A DNA stretch of 61,696 nt from Chloroflexota bacterium (GCA_021325095.1 JAJPHV010000103.1:1-61696); one strand, 5' to 3'. Shown: positions 8,889 through 17,685, numbered from the stretch's first letter. The notes: a model not told the origin generated them from the letters alone. Made by a program: numbers and translations.

Positions 8889-9740
8889 TCACACTAAGGT
8901 GTGTTCTTGCAGCGAGCCGCGCGCAAACCACTGGGAGATCAACAGAGCCACCAGCGCCAACCCCAGCAAGATCAGGCTGGCAAAGATGGCCGCGTCGAGA
9001 TTGCGCTCCAGAATATTATAGATCAACAATGGCATAGTCTGCGTGCGGCCCTGCGTGCTGCCCGCAAACAAGATCGTTGCGCCGAATTCGCCCAGCGCCC
9101 TGGCCCAACTCAGGATCAGCCCGGCAAGCAGGGCGCGGCTGGCAAGGGGCAGCGTCACGCGGCAAAACAATGACCACCCGGCAGCACCGTCCACGCGCGC
9201 CGCGTCCTCGATCTCGCGCGGCACATGCTGGAAGCCAACCAGCGCCGAACGGATAAAGAACGGGGCCGAGACAAACGTCTGCGCAAAGACAACGGCTGCC
9301 GTCGTGAAAGGTAGCGTGATCCCCAGGCTGCCGAGCACCGGGCCGAGCAGTCCGCGCCGTCCGAAGGTGAGCAGCAGCGCCAGCCCGGCGACGGCAGGCG
9401 GCAGCACAATCGGCAGTTCGACCAGCACCTGGACGAGGGGCCTGAAGGGCATTTTCCGGCGGGCCAGCGCGTAGGCCAGCGGTGTCCCGAACAGGATCGT
9501 CAGCGCCGAGGTGATCAGCGTCGTGATCAGGCTCAACACGACGGCCTCGGCCACCCCTTCCGAACTGCCCGCCGCCAGCCCACGCACAACCAGAACGATC
9601 AGCGGCAGTCCCAGGAATATTCCGGCTATTGTGCCCATCCCGAACACGGCGACTTTGCCAAGATTGGCGCGTGGCGGCTGGTGATCGGTGGGCTTCATTG
9701 CGATTCGCCGCTCCACAAAGAGGTGAATTTCACCAGCCAT
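8889..9740 (-). CDS. ABC transporter permease, ModB-like (molybdate/tungstate or similar oxyanion)
   Basis: This inner-membrane permease of 283 residues has six hydrophobic segments. The cytoplasmic EAA loop reads EIEDAARVDGAAGWSLF and contacts the ATPase. LPIVLPPAVAGLALLLTFG is characteristic of ModB/CysT-type permeases. The ATG at 9740 overlaps the upstream stop by 11 bp, suggesting coupled translation. A second ATG at 9698 (MKPTD) is a possible true start. No binding protein or ATPase gene is nearby, so the partners must be encoded elsewhere. It is the last gene of a chain beginning with trpS. Confidence 0.82.
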   Translation of the reverse strand: MAGEIHLFVERRIAMKPTDHQPPRANLGKVAVFGMGTIAGIFLGLPLIVLVVRGLAAGSSEGVAEAVVLSLITTLITSALTILFGTPLAYALARRKMPFRPLVQVLVELPIVLPPAVAGLALLLTFGRRGLLGPVLGSLGITLPFTTAAVVFAQTFVSAPFFIRSALVGFQHVPREIEDAARVDGAAGWSLFCRVTLPLASRALLAGLILSWARALGEFGATILFAGSTQGRTQTMPLLIYNILERNLDAAIFASLILLGLALVALLISQWFARGSLQEHTLV

Positions 9741-11637
9741 GCGACCACGAGGTAATCGTCATGCTCTGGATCGGCAGCAGCAAGTCCTGGCCCATGCCTG
9801 GCGCAGCAATCCGCGTCCCGTCCCACCACTGGTAGACCGTCAGAAAAAACGTATAGTGTCCTGGCTTCATCGGGTAGGGAAGCTGCACATCGCGCTCGTC
9901 GATGTAATAACGGCCCGGTGTCCACTGGCTTGTGGCTGTCGGCCCGTCCTGCACCTGCGGCGGCCCGTCCAACTGGACCGGGTTAGCCTCGCTCGGAACC
10001 TGGATGCTGGTGCTGTAGTCGCGTTCGACGGGCCGATCCACCGACCACCACAGCCGCAGCCGCAGCCTCTGCCCTTCCAACAGCGTGACCCCTTCCGGGC
10101 TGGTCAGGCCATCGATCTCCGCGCCGTGAAAGCGCATCCCGTTCTCAAAGAGGACACCCTGCTCATCTGGCGGCCCTTCGTATAGCCGGAAAAGGAACGT
10201 CGGCGGGCCAAAGAACGTGCTGGCGACATGCTTTTCGAGCAGCGCCTTTTTGGTGGCCGGGTCCTGCATCCAGTCGCGCGACACGTACCAGATGCGCCGG
10301 TGGCCTTCGGGCGAGGTGACGAATTGCAGACCATTGGGGAAATACAGCCGCATGAAGTATGTCCAGGCTTCGGGCGGCGCACACTGGATGCAGTTCGGAT
10401 CGATCAGCAGGACGTCGCCGACCTGCATGTGCTGGCGCAGGAGTTTGAAATTGGCCTCGAACGGCTCGCGGTGATGGTAAACGTCCGACTGGTATTGATC
10501 GAGCGCGGCGGGCAAAAACAACACGATCACCAGCCCGGCAGACACCGCGCCGTAGGCCATGCGCGGCAGCCGGGCCAGCCCTACTCCCATCCAGAACGCC
10601 AGACCAGGCAGCACCCACCACAGGTAGCGGATGTCCTGGAACAGCCCCAGGCGCGAATGGAACAGGTAGATTGGCAGCGGCCCCGCAACCCAGATCAGCA
10701 GGGCCAGTGTGGAGGGATGGACACGCCGGAACAGCAGCAGGACGGCGGCCACGACAAATAACACCGCCCACCCTGGCGCGTAGGGGCCAGCGTAGGAGGC
10801 AAACGTCCGCGCCAGGGCTTCGGGCAGTGGCGGCAGCGTGATCGTGGCATTATAGCCCGTCCGGTTGGTGATGGTCGTCCAGCGCGCGATCAATTCCGGT
10901 GCAGCCAGCGCCCCGCCGATCACGCCGGGCAGCCACCAGCGCCACACGATGCTCCGGTAGACGAGCAGCGTGTACACGCCGAGCAGCATAAAAACGAAGG
11001 CAGCGATGAAATGAATGTAGAACATCGCGCCCAGGCATAGCGCCAGCACGACAGCCCGGCGCACCGTCGGGCGATCAAAGTAGCGGACGGTCAGCCACAG
11101 TGCCAGCGGCGTCAGCGCCAGCAGGAAGGCATAGCCGCGCACCACCAGGCTGAGGAAAATGCTCAGGCCCATCGCCCCGTAGGCCAGCACGGACAGAAAC
11201 GCGGCCCGCTCGCCCCAGATGCGGCGGACGGCACGGTACGTGCAGGCGCTACCGATCAGGAAGGCCGACGCGGAAAGATAGCGCAGCACCAGGGGGAAGA
11301 AGCCAACCAGGGCCTTCCACCCGGCCAGGGTCAGGAAGTACAGCGGCGGCCAGTCGAAGGGCGTCCAGCGCAAAACGTCCTGGGGCGAACCAAACGTCTG
11401 CCAGACCGACCACACCTCGTCCCAGTTCATTTCCAGCCCACCCAGACGGACGATGCGGCTGGCAGCGACCAAGAGCAAAACGCCGGTCAGCGCTGCCAGA
11501 ATGAGGCCGTTGCGCCTCACCCCCAACCCCTCTCCACCCTGGTGGAGAGGGGAGTCGGCCCGAATCGATTCCCCCTCTCTGCGCAGCGGAGAGGGGGCCA
11601 GGGGGCGAGGTAAATCCCGCTGTTTTTCGAGAGTCAT
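9730..11637 (-). CDS. GT-C family membrane glycosyltransferase (ArnT/PMT_2-like)
   Basis: The protein has 635 residues with about nine to eleven hydrophobic segments between residues 42 and 435, then a soluble C-terminal domain rich in beta strands. MNWDEVWSVW after the first membrane segment supplies the conserved acidic residue that GT-C enzymes place in the first periplasmic loop, and DWPPLYF is the usual second motif. Such enzymes move sugars from polyprenyl-phosphate carriers onto lipids or proteins outside the membrane. The ATG overlaps the stop of the zinc-ribbon gene by 4 bp (ATGA). Residues 8-42 are encoded by an interspersed repeat; a GTG at 11520 just after it is an alternative start. 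Confidence 0.82.
   Translation of the reverse strand: MTLEKQRDLPRPLAPSPLRREGESIRADSPLHQGGEGLGVRRNGLILAALTGVLLLVAASRIVRLGGLEMNWDEVWSVWQTFGSPQDVLRWTPFDWPPLYFLTLAGWKALVGFFPLVLRYLSASAFLIGSACTYRAVRRIWGERAAFLSVLAYGAMGLSIFLSLVVRGYAFLLALTPLALWLTVRYFDRPTVRRAVVLALCLGAMFYIHFIAAFVFMLLGVYTLLVYRSIVWRWWLPGVIGGALAAPELIARWTTITNRTGYNATITLPPLPEALARTFASYAGPYAPGWAVLFVVAAVLLLFRRVHPSTLALLIWVAGPLPIYLFHSRLGLFQDIRYLWWVLPGLAFWMGVGLARLPRMAYGAVSAGLVIVLFLPAALDQYQSDVYHHREPFEANFKLLRQHMQVGDVLLIDPNCIQCAPPEAWTYFMRLYFPNGLQFVTSPEGHRRIWYVSRDWMQDPATKKALLEKHVASTFFGPPTFLFRLYEGPPDEQGVLFENGMRFHGAEIDGLTSPEGVTLLEGQRLRLRLWWSVDRPVERDYSTSIQVPSEANPVQLDGPPQVQDGPTATSQWTPGRYYIDERDVQLPYPMKPGHYTFFLTVYQWWDGTRIAAPGMGQDLLLPIQSMTITSWSHGW
11516..11615. 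repeat. Interspersed repeat, full double-hairpin form, inside a coding region
   Basis: The copy contains CTCACCCCCAACCCCTCTCC, a short hairpin, a spacer, a second hairpin (CCCCCTCTC...GAGAGGGGG) and GGGGGCGAGGT. It lies in frame within the N-terminal codons of the GT-C glycosyltransferase, whereas most other copies sit between genes. Confidence 0.8.
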
Positions 11638-12353
11638 TCGTCGTGGCGGCAGAGCATCTTGACGATGGTCGTAAATAGCTGCGCGTCAATCTGGTCGGGC
11701 AGGTTTGTGCCCTGGTAGTGCTGTTCGGATTCGCCCACATAGACGCGCCAGTATTCGTCGTTGTGTTCGATGCGCTGCACGTCGGTCAGCTTGTGTGACC
11801 AGTCGCGGCGGTGGCCGAGCAGGTGAAGTTTCTTGTCGGTCAGGTAAAAACGCCCGGAATCCAGCACATTTTCTTCGCCCTGGGCCAGCACGCTGCCCGC
11901 ACGCATCGCCTGCTGGAAGGTTACCGGGTTGACCGTCACATACACGTTTTCGTCGTGGCTCATCAGCGGCGGCGGCGGGTTGAGCGGCGCCGGGTGCAGC
12001 CAGGAGAAATCGCCGCGCTGCGCCTGCTGGATGCGCTGGCGCTGCACGTAGCCGTTGCGGCTGGCTTCGAGGGCCTGCTCCGCAGTCAGCCAGCCTGCTT
12101 TGCCCAGATACAGCATCACGTAGTAGAAGCGGGGCGCTTTGTTGACACTTTTGTAGCGGATGCGCCAGCTATCCGGGGTTGGCCCGGCCTCGAACAATGC
12201 CACCGAGCCACAGCTACTACAGGTCAGGGTCGGCAGCCCGGAGCCAAACCCCAGGATTTTGCGGCCTTCGGACAGCGTGATTGAGCCTTCCGTATGGCAG
12301 TACAGACAACCCTGTAACGGCGCTGGAATCTCGATGGTTTCAGTTTCGGTCAT
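11634..12353 (-). CDS. Zinc-ribbon protein of unknown function
   Basis: The protein has 239 residues and no recognised family over its full length. CLYC at residues 16-19 and CSSC at 45-48 form a plausible four-cysteine zinc ribbon. The rest is a mixed soluble domain: a helix-rich middle with a short proline stretch (LNPPPPL, about 124-130) and a C-terminal half with strand patterns resembling a PH-like domain (RFYLTDKKLHLLG then VYVGESE). No signal peptide or membrane segment is present. It overlaps trpS by 4 bp and the glycosyltransferase by 4 bp, so it is translated as part of that chain. A structural or nucleic-acid-binding role is possible but not shown. Confidence 0.72.
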   Translation of the reverse strand: MTETETIEIPAPLQGCLYCHTEGSITLSEGRKILGFGSGLPTLTCSSCGSVALFEAGPTPDSWRIRYKSVNKAPRFYYVMLYLGKAGWLTAEQALEASRNGYVQRQRIQQAQRGDFSWLHPAPLNPPPPLMSHDENVYVTVNPVTFQQAMRAGSVLAQGEENVLDSGRFYLTDKKLHLLGHRRDWSHKLTDVQRIEHNDEYWRVYVGESEQHYQGTNLPDQIDAQLFTTIVKMLCRHDE

Positions 12354-13387
12354 GTCTTTCCACGGGCTTTGAGAAACCCGATGCGCTCCTGCACCAGTTT
12401 GAGCGTCGGATTGGCGATGGTGGCCGCGCGTTCCGCGCCCTGGGCCAGCACATCGTCAATGTAACCGTTTTCATTGATCAGTTGATGATAACGTTCTTGC
12501 AAGGGGCGAAGGCCCTCGACGACAACCTCGGCCACTGCTTTTTTGAGATGACCGTATCCCTTGCCAGCAAAGCGATTCTCGATAGCTTCTTTCGACTCGT
12601 CGGTGAACGCCTGGTAGATCGTCAACAGGTTATTCACACCCGCGCGCGCCGGGTCGTCGTTGAAGGTGATCTCTGAACCAGAGTCGGTCACAGAGCGCAT
12701 GATTTTCTTCCTGATTTTGTCCGGCGGGTCGAGCAGGAATACGGCGTGGTATTCAGAATTTTCGCTTTTGCTCATTTTGGCGTTGGGCGTGTCCAGCCCC
12801 ATGATGCGCGCCCCCGCCAGCGGGATCATGACTTCGGGGATAGTGAAGACCTCGCCATAGATGTGGTTGAAACGCTGCGCCAGGTCGCGGGTCAGTTCGA
12901 CGTGTTGGCGCTGGTCCTCGCCCACCGGCACGGCATTGGTGTGGTAAAGCAGAATATCCGCCGCCATCAGCACCGGGTAGAAAAGCAGCCCCGCGCTGGA
13001 AGCCTCAGCCTGCTGCTTGGCCGCTTTGTCCTTGTATTGTGTCATCCGGTACAGCCAGCCGAGGGGTGACAGGCAGCCCAGAATCCAGGCCAGTTCGGAA
13101 TGGGCAGGGACGTGGGACTGCACAAATACCGTCGATTTTTGTGGATCGATCCCGGCAGCCAGGTAGAGCGCTGCGACCTCGCGCGTTCCAGCGCACAGGG
13201 CCTGCGGGTCCTGCGGCAACGTGATGGCGTGCAAGTCAACAATGCAAAAGAAACTCTCGTAATCGTGCTGAACCTTCACCCACTGCTTGAGCGCGCCGAG
13301 ATAGTTGCCGATGTGGAGGTGGCCGGACGGCTGAATACCGGAAAACACGCGCGGGAGGCGCTTCTGGTCATTGGGCGTTATGGGCAT
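12350..13387 (-). CDS. trpS: Tryptophan--tRNA ligase
   Basis: This class I aminoacyl-tRNA synthetase charges tRNA-Trp with tryptophan. The protein of 345 residues carries the HIGH-type signature PSGHLHIGN at 20-28, the KMSKS loop at 204-208 and the TrpRS-specific GEDQRQHVELTRDLAQRFN at 156-174. Length fits bacterial TrpRS. The open frame continues 600 bases upstream but that part runs antisense to the vWA gene; the ATG at 13387, directly before the conserved region, is the real start. It is the first gene of a leftward chain with the zinc-ribbon protein, glycosyltransferase and permease. It is transcribed away from the vWA gene across a 207-bp gap. Confidence 0.97.
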   Translation of the reverse strand: MPITPNDQKRLPRVFSGIQPSGHLHIGNYLGALKQWVKVQHDYESFFCIVDLHAITLPQDPQALCAGTREVAALYLAAGIDPQKSTVFVQSHVPAHSELAWILGCLSPLGWLYRMTQYKDKAAKQQAEASSAGLLFYPVLMAADILLYHTNAVPVGEDQRQHVELTRDLAQRFNHIYGEVFTIPEVMIPLAGARIMGLDTPNAKMSKSENSEYHAVFLLDPPDKIRKKIMRSVTDSGSEITFNDDPARAGVNNLLTIYQAFTDESKEAIENRFAGKGYGHLKKAVAEVVVEGLRPLQERYHQLINENGYIDDVLAQGAERAATIANPTLKLVQERIGFLKARGKT

Positions 13388-13594
13388 AAAGGTTCCTTGA
13401 GATGGACACGCTATTGGGCTGCTAGATTCATGGCGGCGCATTGTAACACTGGCCCGCACGCGCGGCAACTGAACCCTGGACTGGGTACACAGCGCAGAGG
13501 AGTTCTGTGGCTCAGTCCTGGACTCGCAAAGTCGGCAGTGCTGGTTTAGGATCGTGGGATACGTGTGGCATTCCCACATAAAGGAGCTTGAGCA

Positions 13595-14344
13595 ATGCCC
13601 TATACTGCTGTGGCGACCTCGACCACACCCGTATTGATTATCTACCTGCTGGACATCAGCGGCTCGATGAGCCAGATGCTCGGCGACAAACGCCGTGTGG
13701 AGATCGTGTCCGACGCTTTGCAGGAAATTGCGACGGAGATGGTTGCCCGCTCGACCAAAGGCGAACTCGTCTCTCCACGCTACCGGCTGGCGATCTATGC
13801 TTACGAATCGCAGGTGCACGACGTGCTGGGCGGCATTCGCACCATTGACCAGTTTGTGCGTGACGGCGTGCCAGAGTTCTCGCCACGCGGTGGTACGAAC
13901 ACCGCCGCGGCCTTCCTGGCCGCCGAGAACCTGCTCGCCGCCGAACTGCCCTACATGGAAGCGCACCCGGCCCCGTTGATCTGCCACATGACCGACGGCG
14001 AATATCAGGGCGATGACCCGACGCCTATCGTCCAGCGCATCATGCAGATGGGCGTGCCTGACGGCAACGTGCTGGTCGAGAACATCTTCATCTCCGACAA
14101 GATTCTGAAAAATCCGATTGGCGACAGCTTCTCGTGGCCGGGGCTGGTCAACGAGGCCGATCTCGCCAACGACTACGCCCGGACGCTGCTACGCATGTCC
14201 TCACCCATCCCGGATAGCTATCTGAGCGAGATGCAGGAATTCGGCTACCAGCTTCAGAGCGGCGCGCCGATGATGTTCCCAGCCCAGAACAAAGACCTGA
14301 TCCGCATGGCCTTCACCATGTCCGGCGCAACGCCCGTCGCCTAG
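13595..14344 (+). CDS. vWA domain protein, TerY-like, first gene of a vWA-phosphatase-kinase triad
   Basis: The protein is a single von Willebrand A domain of 249 residues. The metal-ion adhesion site is visible as DISGS (D20, S22, S24), with RGGTN near residue 97 and TDGEY near 135 supplying the further metal ligands. No signal peptide or membrane segment is present, so it is cytoplasmic. TerY-type proteins are vWA proteins encoded next to a PP2C phosphatase and a protein kinase; exactly that order follows here on the same strand. It probably serves as the adaptor or substrate that the pair modifies (established for the architecture, inferred for function). A GGAGC element precedes the ATG. 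Confidence 0.85.
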   Translation: MPYTAVATSTTPVLIIYLLDISGSMSQMLGDKRRVEIVSDALQEIATEMVARSTKGELVSPRYRLAIYAYESQVHDVLGGIRTIDQFVRDGVPEFSPRGGTNTAAAFLAAENLLAAELPYMEAHPAPLICHMTDGEYQGDDPTPIVQRIMQMGVPDGNVLVENIFISDKILKNPIGDSFSWPGLVNEADLANDYARTLLRMSSPIPDSYLSEMQEFGYQLQSGAPMMFPAQNKDLIRMAFTMSGATPVA

Positions 14345-14364
14345 AACGCCGTTTGCAGCACCGG

Positions 14365-15594
14365 ATGAAGCAGCCGCCAGCCATGTTGCCCATCGTCACC
14401 CTCAACCAGGATAGTGACACGCCTGCCCGGCGCGAGATCGCGCCATGCGTCATGCTCACCTACCTGTATGACCGTTCCCGCGACTCCAAAAAAAGCGGCG
14501 CGCCGGGTCAGGACTTTATCGCCTTCAGCTACGACCACTCACGGGTCGCCTTCGCGGTTTGTGATGGCGTTAGCCAGTCGTTCTACGGCGACCTGGCGGC
14601 GCGCTTCCTGGGCGAGAAACTGGTGGCCTGGCTGATGGCACATACCGCACCGGTTGGCGGCGACTTCGCCGACCAACTGGATCGTGTGCTGCGTGCCTGG
14701 ACGGGCGAGGCCAGCCAGCTTGTGCAGGCCAGGCAGCCCGCCGCCGATCTCCCGCCCATGATCCGCGAGGCGCTGGAACGCAAGCGCGAGAACGGCAGCG
14801 AGTCGATGTTTGTGGCCGGGCTGCTCGACCTGTCCGGGGAACAACTGGTCGTCTGCTGGATGGGCGACATGCGCCTGTGGCTGTGGGACAGCCACACCCG
14901 GCCTGTCGATCTGCCCGGCGCGGTCTGGCTGACGAAGGAGCGCTGGTCAACGCGCATCGGGCCGAAGAATGGCGTGCCGCGTACCGCCATCCTGAATCTC
15001 GACGATGTAGCTCGCCTGACCATACACACAGACGGCGTCGGGAACCGCGCTCAGGAATTACGGAGCATCACCCGCGAACGACTCGATCAACTGGCGCGAG
15101 AACTGGGCGCAGCCCCGGCCAGCGATGATGTGTCCATTCTGGACATCGTAGTAGACAGCGTGGATGTGCCGCCCCTGGATGCGCCGGAGCCATACGTCCC
15201 GGACATGGATGAGCCGGTGATCCGCTGGCAGGCGGTGGACGGCGCGCAGTGGTATCGCGTCGAGATGATTGCTGCCGTCGATGGCCGTCAGTGGACAGCC
15301 GACACCACCAGTACCAGTTTCATTTTGCCACCGGGCCAACCCGAACCCACCGATTGCCGGGTTCAGGCTCTTTCCAGCGATCACAGACCGAGTGTGTGGA
15401 GCGACTCGATTCGGGTGGGCCGCGAACTGGTTATGCCTGTATTGGAGACTGGAGCGCCAGCAATGCCAACAGCGGCAGAAGCGGAGCCAATCGTCAACGC
15501 CTACCGCCCTTTTCGCACCGACGTGATTCTGGTGGGGGCGCTGCTGCTGGCGCTGGCGCTGACGGTGGGCTGGATGCTGATCTACGTGAGGTAA
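14365..15594 (+). CDS. PP2C-like protein phosphatase with fibronectin-like segment and C-terminal membrane anchor
   Basis: This member of the metal-dependent PPM/PP2C family has 409 residues. Visible motifs are AVCDGVSQSFYGD near residue 65, WMGDMRLWLWD near 170 and HTDGVGN near 220, matching the aspartate-bearing motifs that bind the two metals. SDDVSILDIVV closes the domain at about 255. Residues 275-355 look like a beta-sandwich of fibronectin type III kind. One hydrophobic segment (about 383-405) ends the protein, placing the catalytic domain in the cytoplasm. It should reverse phosphorylation by the kinase that follows 13 bp downstream. ATG 14365 is chosen; TTG 14353 is possible. Confidence 0.83.
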   Translation: MKQPPAMLPIVTLNQDSDTPARREIAPCVMLTYLYDRSRDSKKSGAPGQDFIAFSYDHSRVAFAVCDGVSQSFYGDLAARFLGEKLVAWLMAHTAPVGGDFADQLDRVLRAWTGEASQLVQARQPAADLPPMIREALERKRENGSESMFVAGLLDLSGEQLVVCWMGDMRLWLWDSHTRPVDLPGAVWLTKERWSTRIGPKNGVPRTAILNLDDVARLTIHTDGVGNRAQELRSITRERLDQLARELGAAPASDDVSILDIVVDSVDVPPLDAPEPYVPDMDEPVIRWQAVDGAQWYRVEMIAAVDGRQWTADTTSTSFILPPGQPEPTDCRVQALSSDHRPSVWSDSIRVGRELVMPVLETGAPAMPTAAEAEPIVNAYRPFRTDVILVGALLLALALTVGWMLIYVR

Positions 15595-15607
15595 GTAAAG
15601 GGGTGTT

Positions 15608-17026
15608 ATGAGCCGTGCTCAGATCAGGGTCGACGTCAACGAAAAGATGACGATTGACCGCACTACGTATCGTGTAGCGGAACACCCGGCACTGCCCGGC
15701 ATCCCCTACGTACAGCGCGGCGCGCGCGGCTTCGTTATCCAGTTGATCGCACCCAACGGGGATCGGATGGCGCTCAAGTATTTCAAGCTCAAGTACCGTG
15801 TTCCGGCGTTGGTCAACGTGGCTGAAGCGCTGCGCCAGTACGCGGACTTGCCCGGATTGCGCGCCGCCAGGCGCACTGTCTTTACGCAAAGCACCCATCC
15901 CGATCTGCTGGCGCGCTACCCGGCTCTGGAATACGGCGTGCTGATGCCCTGGCTGCCCGGCGTCACCTGGTACGACCTGGTGACGACCAAAGCGCCGATC
16001 TCCCCGCGCGAGAGCCTGAAAATGGCGCAGGCCACCAGCGAAATCCTTGCCAACTTCGAGGAGCATCACCTGGCGCACTGTGACATTGCAGGCGCGAACG
16101 TGATGGTTGAGCGCCGCGCCGCACAGATCGAACTGGTGGACATCGAGGAAATGTACGGCCCCAACCTGCCACAGCCTGTCGAAATGCCCGCCGGGCAGGA
16201 CGGCTACCAGCACCGGACGAGCCGCCAGTCGGGACAGTGGAACGCCGCCGGGGATCGCTTCGGCGCAGCGGTGCTGCTGGCCGAGATGCTCGGTTGGGCC
16301 GATGCGCGTGTGCGCCAGAACAGCGCCGACGAACACTATTTCTCGGCTGCCGAAATGCAGGACGTGGACAGTCCGCGTTACCGGCTGCTGGTCGAAGTGC
16401 TGCGCGACGAGTACGCACCGGAGGTCGCGGAGCCGTTTGAACAGGCCTGGCGCAGCGTGCGGCTTGACGACTGCCCACCGCTCAAGCTGTGGCGCGACAC
16501 ACTGGACGCCATCAGCGTCGACGACAAGAGTCAGGACACTGTGCTCACCAGTCCCGTCGTCAGTGGTCGGCGCGCCATTGACGGCATACCGGTTGTCGTG
16601 CAGCCGGACAAGGCCAGCCCATTACGATTTCAGCTTAACGGCACGCGCCTGTGCCGCAACTGTGGAGCACAGAACGCCATCAGCGAATCCTTCTGCAAGC
16701 GCTGCGGCTTTTACATCGGCACGGGCGCCCGGCGTCCGCCACCGCCCGTTAAGCCTCCGGCTCCCGGTGTTGTCAAAGCGCTCTCGCCCGTTCAACCGCC
16801 CACGTCGGGCACAGCGCCGCAGCCTGTTGTCTTGCAGCACGATGGCGACGACATCATTGCGGCCAGACGCATTGGCACACTGCCCGGCGGCCAGGTGCAA
16901 CGAGTCGTCACCCCACCCAAACCGCAGAATCCCCAGGAGCCGGCCAATTTTGGCGCGGTCATTGTCGCTGCGGTCATTGTCGCTGCGGCCATCCTCGTTC
17001 TGCTGCTGGCTTTACGGGGTGGCTAA
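15608..17026 (+). CDS. Protein kinase-like protein with zinc ribbon and C-terminal membrane anchor
   Basis: The protein of 472 residues has a eukaryotic-type kinase fold with divergent motifs. The ATP-anchoring lysine is probably K57 (RMALKYFK). The catalytic loop is HCDIAGANV with D159 and N164, and the metal-binding DFG is replaced by DIE at 178-180. A four-cysteine zinc ribbon (CRNC...CKRC) follows at about 356-375, then a proline-rich linker and a C-terminal membrane segment. D and N are retained, so catalysis is plausible, but the altered activation-loop start means activity needs testing. AAAGGGG precedes the ATG. It is the third gene of the TerY-P type triad and ends 12 bp from a convergent gene. 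Confidence 0.85.
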   Translation: MSRAQIRVDVNEKMTIDRTTYRVAEHPALPGIPYVQRGARGFVIQLIAPNGDRMALKYFKLKYRVPALVNVAEALRQYADLPGLRAARRTVFTQSTHPDLLARYPALEYGVLMPWLPGVTWYDLVTTKAPISPRESLKMAQATSEILANFEEHHLAHCDIAGANVMVERRAAQIELVDIEEMYGPNLPQPVEMPAGQDGYQHRTSRQSGQWNAAGDRFGAAVLLAEMLGWADARVRQNSADEHYFSAAEMQDVDSPRYRLLVEVLRDEYAPEVAEPFEQAWRSVRLDDCPPLKLWRDTLDAISVDDKSQDTVLTSPVVSGRRAIDGIPVVVQPDKASPLRFQLNGTRLCRNCGAQNAISESFCKRCGFYIGTGARRPPPPVKPPAPGVVKALSPVQPPTSGTAPQPVVLQHDGDDIIAARRIGTLPGGQVQRVVTPPKPQNPQEPANFGAVIVAAVIVAAAILVLLLALRGG

Positions 17027-17038
17027 GGGATTCGCGGG

Positions 17039-17455
17039 CTACAGGTAATTGGAACGGCCATATCGCCTGTCCTGGCTGGTGGAAGCATCCTTGTCTTTCC
17101 GTTCCCGAACACCCAGCACGGATTCCAGCACAAGGCCGACAATGCCCATGATGATGCCGCCCAGAACGGCCCACCAGAACCCGTCGATGATGAGACGCCC
17201 GCCAGACAGGCTGGCCGTCAGCAGGAGCATGGCCCCGTTGATGACGAAGATGAACAACCCCAGGGTCAGGATGATAAACGGGCAAGTCAGCACGGCCAGG
17301 ATTGGCTTGATCAGGGCGTTGACCAGACCGAATATCAGGCCGATGACCAGCAGCGTACCCAGGTCCTGATTCACGACGTGGATGCCCGGCAAGAGACTGG
17401 CCGTGATGGCAATGGCGATGGCATTGATGATGACACGCAGTAGAAATTTGCCCAC
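17039..17455 (-). CDS. Phage holin family 4-like integral membrane protein (PF04020 type)
   Basis: The protein of 138 residues has four hydrophobic segments in residues 5-115 and a short charged cytoplasmic tail. NALIKPILAVLTCPFIILTLG is the signature of the holin-4 superfamily, whose members are mostly chromosomal membrane proteins of unknown role rather than phage lysis proteins. No phage genes are nearby, so a lysis function is not inferred. It converges on the kinase gene with 12 bp between the stops. Confidence 0.85.
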   Translation of the reverse strand: MGKFLLRVIINAIAIAITASLLPGIHVVNQDLGTLLVIGLIFGLVNALIKPILAVLTCPFIILTLGLFIFVINGAMLLLTASLSGGRLIIDGFWWAVLGGIIMGIVGLVLESVLGVRERKDKDASTSQDRRYGRSNYL

Positions 17456-17649
17456 GAGGACGCTCCTTCGGTGGAAGACAGATCGTACCCTCTAGCTCTA
17501 CTACGTCCGATGGGCCGATAAGGTTGCGCCTGCCGGATGAGTCCGCCACCCTCGTGGATTGCGCAGGCTGGCACACTCGCCTTCCTTAATCATTCTGTTC
17601 GTATGAGGCAGTTTGATATTATTATCCATCTTACGATGCGAGTGAAGCT

Positions 17650-17685
17650 GCCTGATCACCTGATAAACAGGTGAGCGGATCAGGC
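17650..17685. repeat. Hairpin in the long gap before gyrA
   Basis: GCCTGATC at 17650-17657 pairs with GATCAGGC at 17678-17685. An inner ACCTG/CAGGT stem closes a loop of ATAAA, with a five-base bulge on the 3' side. No T run follows. It lies in the upstream region of the holin-like gene, so it may be an operator or part of a leader RNA. Nothing else gene-like is seen in 17577-17799. Confidence 0.4.

Noticed and set aside
13388..13987. Upstream extension of the trpS frame to 545 residues
   Set aside because: The extension runs antisense to the vWA gene and lacks conserved sequence; TrpRS homology begins right after ATG 13387.
14539..15029. Several 118-148-residue minus-strand frames in the phosphatase region
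   Set aside because: They overlap clear PP2C motifs on the plus strand and have low-complexity translations.
17039..17455. Prophage lysis gene (holin)
   Set aside because: The PF04020-type family is mostly chromosomal and no capsid, tail, integrase or endolysin gene is near.
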